Shown here: positions 1 through 9,771 of the stretch, in pieces | Position numbering within the stretch: the first letter of the stretch is position 1 | Layout: each line of letters opens with the position of its first letter | Source of the DNA: Aquibacillus kalidii | GTDB lineage: Bacteria; Bacillota; Bacilli; Bacillales; Amphibacillaceae | DNA: 64,000 nt | NCBI RefSeq assembly: GCF_014280935.1 | Contig: NZ_JACLZI010000044.1 | Coordinates: 62,001-126,000 of the forward strand | Direction: 5' to 3' | Position numbers and translations under genes: made by a program | Notes under the pieces: model-generated | The model's database searches: none | The model's input: only the letters and a program-made list of their open reading frames with translations | Told to the model about the DNA's origin: nothing

Positions 1-557
1 TAAGTATTGACATGAGTAACTTTCAAACCAGACTGTAAAATAAGTTCTTTAGTATTTCGATTTAGATGACAACCATCACATACCTTTTTCCAAAGTGGCG
101 TTAACTTTTCCTGTATTTTTGCTAAAAAGGGTGAATCATTCATCCTCACATGCTCAAACAGTAAAATAGAACTACCAGGTTTGCTGACTCGTTGAATTTC
201 TCGTAATGCTTGTTCCGGGTCTGGTATCGTACAAAACACGAGAGTAGCTACTACTGAATCAAATGTATTATCAGGAAATGGGAGTTTTTCAGCTCCAACC
301 AAATGAACTTGAATAGGAACACTCGCTGCCTCTATACGTTTTACTGATCTTTCCTTCATATCTGGGTTAGGCTCTATTGCATCTACATACTTAGTCCGAA
401 TAGGCAAATAGAAACCAAAGTTAACTCCAGTTCCAGACCCTATTTCTAGTACTCTTCCTTCAGCATTTGCAATAAGATTTTTTCTAAATCCTTTTAATTT
501 TTTACGTTCTAGTGGTGCCATTGCAAAATCATATATTCTAGGAAAGCATTTTCCCAT
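1..557 (-). CDS. class I SAM-dependent methyltransferase (3' end beyond window)
   Basis: The reading frame is open on the minus strand from an ATG at 557 to the window edge, so about 185 residues are visible and the C-terminus is missing. A good AGGAG site lies about 10 bases before the ATG. The glycine-rich SAM-binding motif I reads VLEIGSGTGVNFGFY, followed by an acidic residue in DAIEPNPDM (end of strand 2) and LPFPDNTFDSVVATLVFC (motif II/III region). This is the UbiE/MenG-like Methyltransf_11 type, usually acting on small molecules or lipids. Substrate cannot be told. It is followed on the other side by a NUDIX gene on the same strand with its own ribosome site. Fold is sure, role unknown. 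Confidence 0.85.
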   Translation of the reverse strand, partial: MGKCFPRIYDFAMAPLERKKLKGFRKNLIANAEGRVLEIGSGTGVNFGFYLPIRTKYVDAIEPNPDMKERSVKRIEAASVPIQVHLVGAEKLPFPDNTFDSVVATLVFCTIPDPEQALREIQRVSKPGSSILLFEHVRMNDSPFLAKIQEKLTPLWKKVCDGCHLNRNTKELILQSGLKVTHVNT

Positions 558-587
558 TCTATCTAACTCCTAACAGAAATTCGTACT

Positions 588-1112
588 TTAGATTTTCTCA
601 CTTTCTTTCTCAAACAACTTACGAATTTGCTTTAAAACATAGGTTTCCCTTTCCACCCAATCATTTTTTAATTTATCCACACTAACCATTTCATTCTGTC
701 TTATTGCTTCATCTATCTGCATCCATGTAGCTTTAAAATTCTGCTCCATTTCATATCCTTGCAGGTTCTGTTCGCTTTTTTTTCCTGTTAATTCACAAAA
801 ATAATAATATGAGGTCATTTCAAAAATTGCATCAGATTCAAACCGATCAGCATACCTCTCTACTATCATTCCTTGTTTATCCCCATTAATAATAGAGAAA
901 TATCCAGTCTCCTCGACCACTTCCCGAATTAGGGCTGTTTCATGGTTCTCGCTAACTTCTATGCCGCCTCCTGGGAGTTTGTAATCCCCCTTATTGGACA
1001 GAACAAGAAGAATTTTGTTATTAACAGTAATGATACCTCTAACTGCCTTTCTTCTTATTATTTTGTTCTGTTTTTTATCCAACTGTAGTCCGATCGTTTT
1101 ATTAAAAAGCAT
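588..1112 (-). CDS. NUDIX hydrolase
   Basis: A protein of 174 residues with the complete NUDIX box: G-x5-E-x7-REVVEETG starting in GGGIEVSEN near residue 50. These residues bind the divalent metal and the diphosphate of nucleotide-type substrates, which are split at the pyrophosphate bond. The frame stays open upstream to 1178, but the start chosen is the ATG at 1112 (MLFNKTIGLQ), because a GGGAGG ribosome site lies 6 bases before it and no such site precedes the longer start. NUDIX enzymes cannot be assigned a substrate from the box alone; ADP-ribose, NTP and capped-RNA members exist. It lies just upstream (minus-strand sense) of the methyltransferase and may be co-transcribed with it. Confidence 0.87.
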   Translation of the reverse strand: MLFNKTIGLQLDKKQNKIIRRKAVRGIITVNNKILLVLSNKGDYKLPGGGIEVSENHETALIREVVEETGYFSIINGDKQGMIVERYADRFESDAIFEMTSYYYFCELTGKKSEQNLQGYEMEQNFKATWMQIDEAIRQNEMVSVDKLKNDWVERETYVLKQIRKLFEKESEKI

Positions 1113-1267
1113 AATAAGCCTCCCTATTTCTATAAACACATTCTTACGAGTACTTATAATCATATCTATCGCAATCATAAATACATTCCCACTTAAATTA
1201 GGAAAATGGTTGAACTAATGATAGTAAAAATCCCCTTAAATGTGAACTAGATAGCTAAAATAACTCA

Positions 1268-1303
1268 CAAAAAAGGCTGTCCCTTATTCAGGAAACAACC
1301 TTT
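1268..1303 (-). terminator. Rho-independent terminator after the alpha-xylosidase gene
   Basis: On the minus strand an AAAGGTTGTTTCC / GGGACAGCCTTT stem with a 7-base loop is followed by a run of T. It sits 11 bases past the stop codon of the GH31 gene and would end the five-gene transport/hydrolase operon. Confidence 0.75.
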
Positions 1304-1313
1304 ATCATCTTTG

Positions 1314-3632
1314 TTATTTTAACGTAAAAGTATGTGATTCGTTAGTTGCATGAAATGTAATTTTAGCACCATCTTTATCATTTGACCAATCATCACTAGT
1401 GGCAGATTGTATCGATTCACCATGTAGGAGAATAGAGAAAGGGTTACCGCTCATATCATGTTTAACTGTTATCTCATTTCCAATACGTGACAACTTAATC
1501 TCACCAGCTTGTTTTCCATCCATGTCATAAATGGTTGCAGTCGCTTCCTTCCCATCTTGTAGGGTATAAACATGGAAACATACATCTCTCATGTAGTCAT
1601 AATCTGGTTTATTACTAACAGCCCCTCTAGGTAATATTGTATTCTCTTTTACAAATAAAGGTAGGCTGAAATAATCATATTTGTCTTTTCTCCACGTACC
1701 ACCTTGAACTGTTTTACCTGAAAGTAGATGTGTCCATTTTCCTTTTGGTAAGTAATATGACCCTACTCCCTCTTCATTAAAAATAGGCGCCACCAAGACG
1801 GAATCCCCAAGCATATATTGTCTATCTAATGTGTCACAAAGCGGATCCTCTGGAAATTCTAATAGCATCGAACGCATGACTGGAATTCCTGTTTGGTTGT
1901 TTTCGACAGCAGTACGAAATAAGTACGGCATTAAACTATTCTTAAGCTCTACAAAGTGTTTTGCCACGTCTACTGCCTCTTCATCAAATTTCCACGGCAC
2001 TCGATAGGAAGAACTACCATGAAAACGACTGTGGCTAGATAATAAACCAAATGCCGTCCAACGCTTAAATACATCTGGCGTAGCTGTGTTTTCAAAGCCA
2101 CCAATATCATGGCTCCAATAACCAAACCCAGACATTGTTAAAGATAAACCACCTCTTAGACTTTCCGCCATTGCCTCATAGGTAGAATCACAATCGCCTC
2201 CCCAATGTACTGGGAACTTTTGTCCGCCAGCAGTAGCTGAACGAGCAAAGACAATTGCCTCCTTCTCCCCTTTCTCTTCCTTAAGCAAGTTATACACTAC
2301 TTCATTATATTTATACGCATAGTAATTATGCATTTTATATGGATCCGAACCATCATGATAGACTACGTCTTCTGTTGGAATCCGTTCCCCGAAGTCTGTT
2401 TTAAACGAATCAACGCCCATATCTAGCAGTACTTTTAACTTGCTAGCGAACCATGCACAAGCCTCTGGATTACTAAAATCTACAATCCCCATTCCTGCTT
2501 GCCATAAATCCCACTGCCATACATCCCCGTTCGTCCTTTTTATTAAATAACCATGTTCACAAGCTTCCTCAAACAACAATGACTTTTGGGCGATATATGG
2601 ATTTATCCAAACACAGATTTTTAATCCTTTGTCTTTAAGCCTTTTCAGCATTGCTTGTGGATCTGGAAAGTTCCTTTCATCCCATATGAAGTTACTCCAT
2701 TCAAATTCTTTCATCCAAAAACAGTCGAAATGAAATACGCTTAAAGGAATACCACGCTCAGCCATTCCATCGACAAAGTGGTTAACTGTTTCCTCATTAT
2801 AATCCGTAGTAAACGACGTTGATAGCCATAATCCAAATGACCATGCAGGTGGTAGATCTGGCTTGCCAGTTAAGTCCGTATATCGACTAACTACTTGTTT
2901 AGGTGTAGGCCCATTAATGATGTAGTAATCTAAATACTCACCTTCCACACTATATTGTGATTTAGAAACAACCTCTGAACCTAATTCAAAGCTGACTTTT
3001 TCTGGGTGGTTTACAAAAATACCATATCCACGATTACTCAAATAAAAAGGAATATTTTTGTAGGATTGTTCTGAGCTAGTTCCACCATCCTCATTCCATA
3101 CATCTACGGATTGACCGTTTTTCACATAAGGTGTAAAACGCTCCCCTAATCCATATAATTGCTCACCAACCTTTAAACTGTGCTGTCCTCTCATATACGT
3201 TTTTTTCTCGGGTCCTGTAATCCATGCCAAGCCTTTTCCATCTATGTTCGTTAGCGTTGTAGTACCATTTAATATTTCCATTCCAAACGGCTTCTTATTT
3301 ATTCTTGCCGTTAGGTTTCCGCTTGAGAAAATAATTTCATCGCCATTCTCGTCAACTTGAAAGTCACTTTTTTGATCTTGAACATCAAAATTCGGATACT
3401 TTTTCGCTCCACCTTTAAAATGCCAAGTTTGTAATCGGATAACGTTTTTCATTGGTGAAGTTAATTTAATAGTAAGTAAAGGTCCATCTAGTGTATCCCC
3501 ACGGTGATTAATATCCTTACATGGTGCATAAAGAGTTATCCCATCGTCATTCACCTCCATATCATGAATGATTTTAGGAAAGTTTATCGTGAATCCTTCT
3601 CTAACAAGCCAATTCCCACTTGTAAATTTCAT
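1314..3632 (-). CDS. yicI: GH31 alpha-xylosidase (YicI type)
   Basis: A 772-residue cytoplasmic glycosidase matching E. coli YicI in length and motifs. The nucleophile is D413 in SFKTDFGERIP and the acid/base is D480 in HWGGDC; FHFDCFWMKEFEW (near 300) is the YicI signature that gives preference for alpha-xylosides over alpha-glucosides. It removes alpha-1,6-xylose from the non-reducing end of xyloglucan oligosaccharides (isoprimeverose units). The frame opens at 3647, but the ATG at 3632 is preferred: GGGGG lies 8 bases before it, and the N-terminus (MKFTSGNWL) then lines up with YicI. There is no signal peptide. It is the last gene of an operon with the GH42 enzyme and an ABC importer, so it probably acts on imported oligosaccharides. 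Confidence 0.93.
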   Translation of the reverse strand: MKFTSGNWLVREGFTINFPKIIHDMEVNDDGITLYAPCKDINHRGDTLDGPLLTIKLTSPMKNVIRLQTWHFKGGAKKYPNFDVQDQKSDFQVDENGDEIIFSSGNLTARINKKPFGMEILNGTTTLTNIDGKGLAWITGPEKKTYMRGQHSLKVGEQLYGLGERFTPYVKNGQSVDVWNEDGGTSSEQSYKNIPFYLSNRGYGIFVNHPEKVSFELGSEVVSKSQYSVEGEYLDYYIINGPTPKQVVSRYTDLTGKPDLPPAWSFGLWLSTSFTTDYNEETVNHFVDGMAERGIPLSVFHFDCFWMKEFEWSNFIWDERNFPDPQAMLKRLKDKGLKICVWINPYIAQKSLLFEEACEHGYLIKRTNGDVWQWDLWQAGMGIVDFSNPEACAWFASKLKVLLDMGVDSFKTDFGERIPTEDVVYHDGSDPYKMHNYYAYKYNEVVYNLLKEEKGEKEAIVFARSATAGGQKFPVHWGGDCDSTYEAMAESLRGGLSLTMSGFGYWSHDIGGFENTATPDVFKRWTAFGLLSSHSRFHGSSSYRVPWKFDEEAVDVAKHFVELKNSLMPYLFRTAVENNQTGIPVMRSMLLEFPEDPLCDTLDRQYMLGDSVLVAPIFNEEGVGSYYLPKGKWTHLLSGKTVQGGTWRKDKYDYFSLPLFVKENTILPRGAVSNKPDYDYMRDVCFHVYTLQDGKEATATIYDMDGKQAGEIKLSRIGNEITVKHDMSGNPFSILLHGESIQSATSDDWSNDKDGAKITFHATNESHTFTLK

Positions 3633-3659
3633 TATCTGTTCCCCCATTCTTTATAGTTA

Positions 3660-5687
3660 CTAGTTTTCTAGAATCATAATAGCTCTTCCTGGAATAGTTG
3701 CTTTTTGACTAATAGATTGACCCGTAATTAAATCTTTTCGTTGTTCTTTCAACACGAAAGTAGCCTTTTCTTCGTTATGATTTAATAGAAATAAGTAGGA
3801 TTTACCCGCTTTAACACGTTCTGATACTTCCACTCCTTGTTCCGCACTTTTGACTAAAGGTTCAATCCCTTTATCATGACAAAGATTGGAAAGTAATCCC
3901 TTTAAAAAAGCTTTATCTGGACTAGAAGCTACGTAATAAGCATGACCAGTACCAAATATATTTTTAGTCAATACTGGCATTCCCTGATAGAAGTCAGATC
4001 CGTAAGTTGCTAAAACTTCTGCTCCCTCCGTATGAATAAGATCAAATAAGAGATTACATTCATACTCACCTTGTAAATCACCCAATGTTTCTTTCATAAC
4101 AATTTGATTGGTAACCTTAGGATCAAGTGCATCAATCTCTTCTGCCCAAATACCCAATAGCTTACGTAATTCTCCTGGATAGCCACCGGTTGTAACCAGA
4201 TCATTTTCATTTACGATCCCACTAAAGAAAGTTGTAACAAGTGTTCCCCCTGCTGCTACAAAAGCTTCTAGCTTTTTTGCATGACCACTTTTCACCATAT
4301 ACAGAACAGGTGCAATCACAATATCATATTTACTTAGTTCTTCCTCTACACCAATCATATCTACTTGCACATTTTGTTCGTAAAGAGCATCATAATATTT
4401 ATGGATTTCTTGCACATAATCTAATGCGATGGATGGTCCACTAGATAAATCAATCGCCCAACGGTTCTCCCAATCAAACACAATAGCAACCCTCGCATTG
4501 ATACGAGCATCTATAAATTTGTCAGATAGTTGGATAAGCTCCCTACCTAAATCAGCAGACTCTCGAAAAACTCGAGTCTGTTCGTGTCCAACATGTTCGA
4601 TCACTGCTCCATGATATTTTTCAGTTGCACCAATTGATCTACGTAACTGAAAAAACATAATGGTATCTGCACCCCGTGCCACTGCCTGATAACTCCATAA
4701 CCTCATGACTCCTGGTCTCTTTAATGAATTATAAGGTTGCCAATTTTGTTGGCTTGGAGTCTGTTCCATCAGCATAAACGGGTCCCCACCTTTTAGCCCT
4801 CTCATAAGATCATGTGTCATAGCAGTTAGGCTTACAGGTGTATCGATCGAAGGATAATTATCCCATGAGATAATGTCCATTTCTTTTGCCCACTTAAAAT
4901 AGTCTAATTCCGGATATAAACCCATTAGATTAGTTGTGATGGGGATATCAGGTGTATGTTTGCGAATCGCATCTCTTTCCAACTGATAGCATTCTAAAAG
5001 ACGATCTGATTGAAAACGTCGATAGTCTAAAGAAATTCCTTGAAAGTTGGTGTTTTGCCCTCCCTGCCATTCTTCACTTAATCCATTTGGCGGAACAATC
5101 TCTTCCCATTCATAGAAAGTATGACCCCAGAAACTAGTATTCCATGCTTTATTAACGGCATCCAATGTATCGTATCTACTTTTTAACCACTCACGAAAAC
5201 CATTTGCACAATTGTCACAGTAACAGTAGCCACCATATTCATTGGATACATGCCAAATTAGAACTGCCGGATGATTTTTATACCGTTCAGCCAGTTTACT
5301 AGCCATTCTCTCCGCATATTTTCGATAGGTCGGACTACTTGGACAAGAGTTATGTCTTCCACCAAATTGTCTCTTTCTTCCTTCAAAGTCAACTCGTCTA
5401 ATATCTGGGTATTTCCTTGCCATCCAAGCTGGATGTGCTCCAGTACTGGTAGCTAAACAGACAAATACACCGTTCTCATGTAATCGATCAATTGTTTCAT
5501 CCAACCACTCCAAGTGATATGTATCCTCATTTGGCTGATTTAAAGCCCACGAGAAAACATTTATCGTTGCAACATCGATACCTGCTAGCTTAAACATTCG
5601 GTAATCTTCATCCCATGTGTCTTTATCCCACTGCTCTGGGTTATAATCTCCCCCATACCAAACTTTTGGTAGTCTTTTATTAATCAT
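3660..5687 (-). CDS. bgaB: GH42 beta-galactosidase
   Basis: A 675-residue GH42 enzyme with no signal peptide, so intracellular. It has a TIM barrel (about 10-385) with acid/base E150 in WHVSNEYGG and nucleophile E308 in LMEQTPS, then a class I amidotransferase-like trimerisation domain (about 395-600) and a small beta domain. C115, C155, C157 and C160 match the zinc-binding cysteines of GH42 enzymes. It hydrolyses terminal beta-galactosides; in this setting the likely substrate is the galactosyl-xylose branch of xyloglucan, though GH42 enzymes also take arabinogalactan and lactose. It starts about 100 bases after the binding-protein gene and is followed by the alpha-xylosidase gene. The symbol follows the Bacillus GH42 name. 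Confidence 0.92.
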   Translation of the reverse strand: MINKRLPKVWYGGDYNPEQWDKDTWDEDYRMFKLAGIDVATINVFSWALNQPNEDTYHLEWLDETIDRLHENGVFVCLATSTGAHPAWMARKYPDIRRVDFEGRKRQFGGRHNSCPSSPTYRKYAERMASKLAERYKNHPAVLIWHVSNEYGGYCYCDNCANGFREWLKSRYDTLDAVNKAWNTSFWGHTFYEWEEIVPPNGLSEEWQGGQNTNFQGISLDYRRFQSDRLLECYQLERDAIRKHTPDIPITTNLMGLYPELDYFKWAKEMDIISWDNYPSIDTPVSLTAMTHDLMRGLKGGDPFMLMEQTPSQQNWQPYNSLKRPGVMRLWSYQAVARGADTIMFFQLRRSIGATEKYHGAVIEHVGHEQTRVFRESADLGRELIQLSDKFIDARINARVAIVFDWENRWAIDLSSGPSIALDYVQEIHKYYDALYEQNVQVDMIGVEEELSKYDIVIAPVLYMVKSGHAKKLEAFVAAGGTLVTTFFSGIVNENDLVTTGGYPGELRKLLGIWAEEIDALDPKVTNQIVMKETLGDLQGEYECNLLFDLIHTEGAEVLATYGSDFYQGMPVLTKNIFGTGHAYYVASSPDKAFLKGLLSNLCHDKGIEPLVKSAEQGVEVSERVKAGKSYLFLLNHNEEKATFVLKEQRKDLITGQSISQKATIPGRAIMILEN

Positions 5688-5745
5688 TTATAATCAGCAC
5701 CTATCCTCTAACTTTAATATAGTAGATAACTAGTCTAGAAAATTT

Positions 5746-5775
5746 AGCCTGATTCCAGAACTACGGAACCAGGCT
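5746..5775 (-). terminator. intercistronic hairpin (attenuator or mRNA stabiliser)
   Basis: An 11-bp stem AGCCTGGTTCC / GGAATCAGGCT (one G-T pair) with an 8-base loop lies between the solute-binding lipoprotein gene and the GH42 gene. Only a weak T-run (AAATTTTC) follows on the minus strand, so read-through is likely. Such hairpins after binding-protein genes usually keep the lipoprotein in excess over downstream products. Confidence 0.6.
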
Positions 5776-5793
5776 GCATTCTTTTAATTTAAA

Positions 5794-7473
5794 TTAATTA
5801 GTACCCCATAATTCCATTTTATTTTGGGTTAATTTCGTCATTTCCTCATTGGCCTTTTCAATATTCATATCCTCTAATTCTTGAATCATGGAATCCCATG
5901 CATCATCAAATTCAGCTGGATCGCCTAAAATAGCTTGCGTAATTCTTTGCTCTACTAGATCATCCGCTTTTTGTTGAATAATTTGTAAATCACTACCAGG
6001 TGGTATAGCATAGTTTGCTGCAGCACCATGATTAGAAATCCCTAATTCTTCAGTTGGCGGGAACCAATTAGTCCAGTTTTCCATTTCATATTCAGCTAAA
6101 ACTTCTTTTTCCGCTTTATTAAAGCTTGCAATGATATCTTGTTCTGTATCTGGCGTTATAGATTGACCATTAGAATCAACGGCACCGTTACCCCATTGAG
6201 GGAAAGGGTACACATAAAATCCAACACCAGTCTCCTTCGCATAATCAGGATCGGTTAATTTACGTTCTTTATCATCTTCTTGAAGGACACGCTTACCATC
6301 AACGATATCGTAATTTTCACCTTCTACACCCCAGTTGACAAGAATTTGAGCTTCTTCTGATGCCATCCAATCAAGAAACTCGAACGCTCTTTCTTGGTGT
6401 TCACTAGTAGAAGAAATAGCAATTCCCCAACCACCAGCAAAACCATAATCTTTTAACCCTTGAGACTTGTATTCAGGACCGAGTGTTACAGGTAGTGGTG
6501 CATAGGTTTTCCACTCTTTCCCATCAGCTACAAGTGCTTTGTCTGCATCTGCTATATCCCAGTCTTGGTCTGCGATACTTAATACTCTGCCTGAAGAGAG
6601 CTTTGCAATATAAGTGTCATAGGTATGGGTAAACGATTCGGGATCCAATAGGCCTTTGTCATTCATGCCATTTAACCATTTAAAGTATTCTTTCAGCTCT
6701 GGCTTTAAGAATTTGTAAGTTGCTTCTCCTGTTTCATCGTTAATAGCCCACTGGCCGTCATCTGGGATTCCTGCTGCAAATCCAGCAGGGTTACCTACAG
6801 TGATTAGCCATCTCCAATCACTACCTAACAAAGATAGCCCTAACGTTTTTTGTCCATCGATTTCCGGATACTTCTCTTTATATTCAGTGATAGCGTTTTC
6901 AAAATCTTCAAGTGTTTTTATTTCTGGGTAACCAAGTTCTCTTAACACATCCAATTGCACTTGAAATGTTCCACTTGTAGCCCAATAGGCATTTTCCACT
7001 CCATAGGTACCTACAGTATAAATACTAGGATCATCTATTGAATTACGTAGTCGATCAAGTTGGTCACCATACAATGCTTTTAAGTTATCTCCCTTTTCTT
7101 CAATTAGGTCATCTAATTTTATTACACCACCAGCTTCTATCAACTTCCCAATATCACCTTTTGCATAAATCATGTCAGGATAGTCTCCACTAGCGATCAT
7201 TAATGGAATCGTTTCGTCATTACCACCTACAGGATAGTCTAGTTCTAGCGTTACGCCTGTTGCTTCTGTAATTTTCTTTGCGACTGGATCATCGAAAGTT
7301 TTCTCTACCCCATCCTCACTATAAAAAGTTAGTGTTACAGGTTCAGTAGATGATTCTTCACTATCCCCTTCCGAATCATCCGTTGAAGATGAATCATCGG
7401 AACAACCTGTCATGATTACTGCTCCAATAAGGAACAGTAATGACAATGTAAAAATAGATAATACCTTTTTCAT
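5794..7473 (-). CDS. ABC transporter solute-binding lipoprotein (LplA/YtcQ family)
   Basis: A 559-residue extracellular lipoprotein. The signal peptide runs from MKKVLSIF to the lipobox MTGC at about residues 21-24, followed by a Ser/Asp/Glu-rich linker typical of anchored binding proteins. The rest is a family 1 extracellular solute-binding fold (TFYSEDGVEKTF, MIASGDYPDMIYAKG). The length near 560 and the absence of a local ATPase fit the LplA/YtcQ class, which binds oligosaccharides and works with LplB/LplC permeases and a shared MsmX-type ATPase coded elsewhere. It follows the two permease genes directly. Xyloglucan oligosaccharide is the inferred ligand, from the neighbouring glycosidases only. 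Confidence 0.9.
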   Translation of the reverse strand: MKKVLSIFTLSLLFLIGAVIMTGCSDDSSSTDDSEGDSEESSTEPVTLTFYSEDGVEKTFDDPVAKKITEATGVTLELDYPVGGNDETIPLMIASGDYPDMIYAKGDIGKLIEAGGVIKLDDLIEEKGDNLKALYGDQLDRLRNSIDDPSIYTVGTYGVENAYWATSGTFQVQLDVLRELGYPEIKTLEDFENAITEYKEKYPEIDGQKTLGLSLLGSDWRWLITVGNPAGFAAGIPDDGQWAINDETGEATYKFLKPELKEYFKWLNGMNDKGLLDPESFTHTYDTYIAKLSSGRVLSIADQDWDIADADKALVADGKEWKTYAPLPVTLGPEYKSQGLKDYGFAGGWGIAISSTSEHQERAFEFLDWMASEEAQILVNWGVEGENYDIVDGKRVLQEDDKERKLTDPDYAKETGVGFYVYPFPQWGNGAVDSNGQSITPDTEQDIIASFNKAEKEVLAEYEMENWTNWFPPTEELGISNHGAAANYAIPPGSDLQIIQQKADDLVEQRITQAILGDPAEFDDAWDSMIQELEDMNIEKANEEMTKLTQNKMELWGTN

Positions 7474-7523
7474 GTTAGACCCTCCTACTATTTGTTTATA
7501 TTAATTTTTCATTAATACCAAGT

Positions 7524-8414
7524 TTAGCTTTTCACTGCCCCAAGTGTTAAACCGGTTACAAAATACTTTTGTAAAAATGGATAAACTAGCAATATTGGAA
7601 GTGTAGCAATAATAGTGATCGCCATTTTAATAGATTGTGGATTAGTTTGATCTGCTATCACCTTTGCATTTCCAGACGTAATATCTCCTGCTGAGATATT
7701 TGAATTGTCTAGAATCTTCATCAATTCATACTGCAGTGTCGTTAAATTCTCGTTTGCCCTAGCATATAGATACGTATCAAACCAGCTGTTCCATTGACCT
7801 ACTGCTAAAAATAAGGCAATCGTCGCAATAACTGGTAAACATAATGGCACAATTATCCTAGTAAAGATTGTAAAATCATTTGCACCATCGATTTTGGCTG
7901 ATTCTTCTAGCGCTTTTGGTATGTTATCCATAAAGGATCGAATGATTATAACGTTAAAAGCGGACAATAGCATTGGTAAAATATATACCCAGAAATTATT
8001 AATTAATCCGAGGTGTCTTATTAGCATGTAGTCTGGGATCAATCCTCCACTTATGAACATGGTCATAACAAGTAATATGCCTACAACTTTGTTAAACACA
8101 AAGTCTTTTCGACTCAACGTATAGGCTAGCATCGTGCTTGCGATTAATCCTGTAATTGTACCAACAACTGTCCGCAAAAGGGACATGAGAAATGCTTGTA
8201 ATAATCGATCGTTACTTCCAAATATTTCTGTATAGTTAGCAAATGTAAATTCCCTTGGCCATATATGGATCCCACCTTTTGCTGTATCTACTGCATTATT
8301 TAACGAGATCGCCAGTATGTTTAGAAATGGGTATAAGGTAATGACCAGTACGAACACCATAAATAGAACTAGCACTATATCAAATAACGTCCATTTCTTT
8401 TTTTTGTTATGCAT
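7524..8414 (-). CDS. carbohydrate ABC transporter permease (LplC/YtcP type)
   Basis: A 296-residue inner-membrane permease with about six hydrophobic segments. The EAA loop that contacts the ATPase is visible as ALEESAKIDGANDFTIFTRI around residues 165-190, and the C-terminus YFVTGLTLGAVKS is the usual end of LplC/YtcP permeases. It would form the channel together with the LplB-like protein coded just upstream. GGAAAGGGG precedes the ATG. It lies between the other permease gene and the lipoprotein gene; no ATP-binding gene is present in the operon, as is usual for this class. Confidence 0.92.
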   Translation of the reverse strand: MHNKKKKWTLFDIVLVLFMVFVLVITLYPFLNILAISLNNAVDTAKGGIHIWPREFTFANYTEIFGSNDRLLQAFLMSLLRTVVGTITGLIASTMLAYTLSRKDFVFNKVVGILLVMTMFISGGLIPDYMLIRHLGLINNFWVYILPMLLSAFNVIIIRSFMDNIPKALEESAKIDGANDFTIFTRIIVPLCLPVIATIALFLAVGQWNSWFDTYLYARANENLTTLQYELMKILDNSNISAGDITSGNAKVIADQTNPQSIKMAITIIATLPILLVYPFLQKYFVTGLTLGAVKS

Positions 8415-8468
8415 GTTATTCTTCCCCTTTCCTCAAAATCAGGAAATTTATCTCCTCATTCTTTTGTA

Positions 8469-9479
8469 CTAGAACACTCGTCCTTCACCAATCCGTTTTG
8501 CAAACTGGTTACAGATAATGATTAAAATGATACTAATTACTGATTTGAATATTCCTATTGCCGTACCGAAGGAATAACGGAACATTCCGATACCATAATC
8601 CAATGCATATAAATCAATAACTAGAGCTTTTTCAGCTACAATATTATTTCCTAATAGCATCTGTTTTTCAAAGCCAATATTGATTAAGTTACCGATACTT
8701 AAGATTAAAAGTACAATGATGACTGGTCGAATACTTGGCAGCGTTATATGCCACATCTGTCTTATCCTACTAGCACCATCAACCTTGGCTGCTTCGTATA
8801 GTTGTGGATCAACCCCCGCCATTGCAGCTAAATAAATAATGGCATTCCATCCTGTTTCTTTCCACACATCAGCGACAGTAACAATTCCCCAAAACATGTC
8901 GGGATTTGCCATAAACCCAATTGGTTCGTTGATAATTCCGATTCCCATTAACAAATTATTGATAACACCATCCTGTGAAAGCATAGTGATGACAATATTT
9001 GCACCAATTACCCATGAAACAAAGTGTGGTAAATAGGAGACTGTTTGCGTAAACTTTTTAAAATGTAACAGCCTTAATTCATTTAACAATAATGCAAAAA
9101 TGATTGCTGAGATTGTACCAAACACTAAACCAAGGATTCCCATTCCTAGTGTATTTTCTAATGCCCGATAGAACATTGGTTCATTAAATAAATCCTTGAA
9201 ATGCTTTAGTGCGACCCACTCCTGGTCAAACAACCCATTCTGTGGCTTGTAATTTTGAAAGGCCATCACCCAACCGCCAACTGGTATATATTTAAATATA
9301 ATTAACCAAATTACAAATGGGAGTGACATTAAAATTAGTGCTTTTTGGTTCTTTACTTGTTTCCAGAATCCTTTCTTGGGAAGCTTTGGAGGTTTTTTTA
9401 ATTCCCCATTATCGATAGGCCTTTCTGTAATTAGAGGGGCATTAGGTTGCCCTCTAACTTCTCTGACTGATTTCCCCAT
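8469..9479 (-). CDS. carbohydrate ABC transporter permease (LplB type)
   Basis: A 336-residue permease, the first gene of the import/hydrolysis operon. After a polar N-terminal tail of about 45 residues come six membrane segments; the EAA motif reads LYEAAKVDGASRIRQMWHI near 225. The FKYIPVGGWVMAFQNYKP stretch near 65 and the C-terminal NQFAKRIGEGRVF are typical of the LplB/YteP group. It is preceded by an AAGGAGAG ribosome site and, about 80 bases upstream of the start, by a cre-like site. The partner is the LplC-type permease. The sugar is inferred from context only. Confidence 0.92.
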   Translation of the reverse strand: MGKSVREVRGQPNAPLITERPIDNGELKKPPKLPKKGFWKQVKNQKALILMSLPFVIWLIIFKYIPVGGWVMAFQNYKPQNGLFDQEWVALKHFKDLFNEPMFYRALENTLGMGILGLVFGTISAIIFALLLNELRLLHFKKFTQTVSYLPHFVSWVIGANIVITMLSQDGVINNLLMGIGIINEPIGFMANPDMFWGIVTVADVWKETGWNAIIYLAAMAGVDPQLYEAAKVDGASRIRQMWHITLPSIRPVIIVLLILSIGNLINIGFEKQMLLGNNIVAEKALVIDLYALDYGIGMFRYSFGTAIGIFKSVISIILIIICNQFAKRIGEGRVF

Positions 9480-9556
9480 AATAATCTCTCCTTACTACTT
9501 AGAAAAGAGCTAAGAATGTATTTCTTCTTGCCTCTATTGCTTAATACAAGCATAAA

Positions 9557-9570
9557 AGAAATCGCTTACA
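9557..9570. promoter_or_regulatory. cre-like site (CcpA) before the transporter operon
   Basis: AGAAATCGCTTACA fits the cre consensus TGWAANCGNTNWCA at every fixed position except the first. It lies about 80 bases upstream of the LplB-type gene, where it could repress the importer/GH42/GH31 operon when a preferred sugar is present. Confidence 0.6.
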
Positions 9571-9771
9571 AAAGATACGCATTAAACTAGACTAAAAATC
9601 ATGTAAAAACTAGATATTATCAAACAGTAAAATATAGACACATACGATGTGAATAAGACTATGAGCAAATAGAATAATTCACATTTTAAATCCTTCCCTT
9701 ACTAGAGTGTTGAGATAAACTCTCCAGTAACTAACTTTTTACAATCTTAATAAATGCTGATCAACCGTTCC

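Noticed and set aside
5795-9479. Looked for a missing ABC ATPase in the import operon
   Set aside because: Lpl/Ytc-type importers normally share an MsmX-like ATPase coded elsewhere, so its absence is not anomalous.
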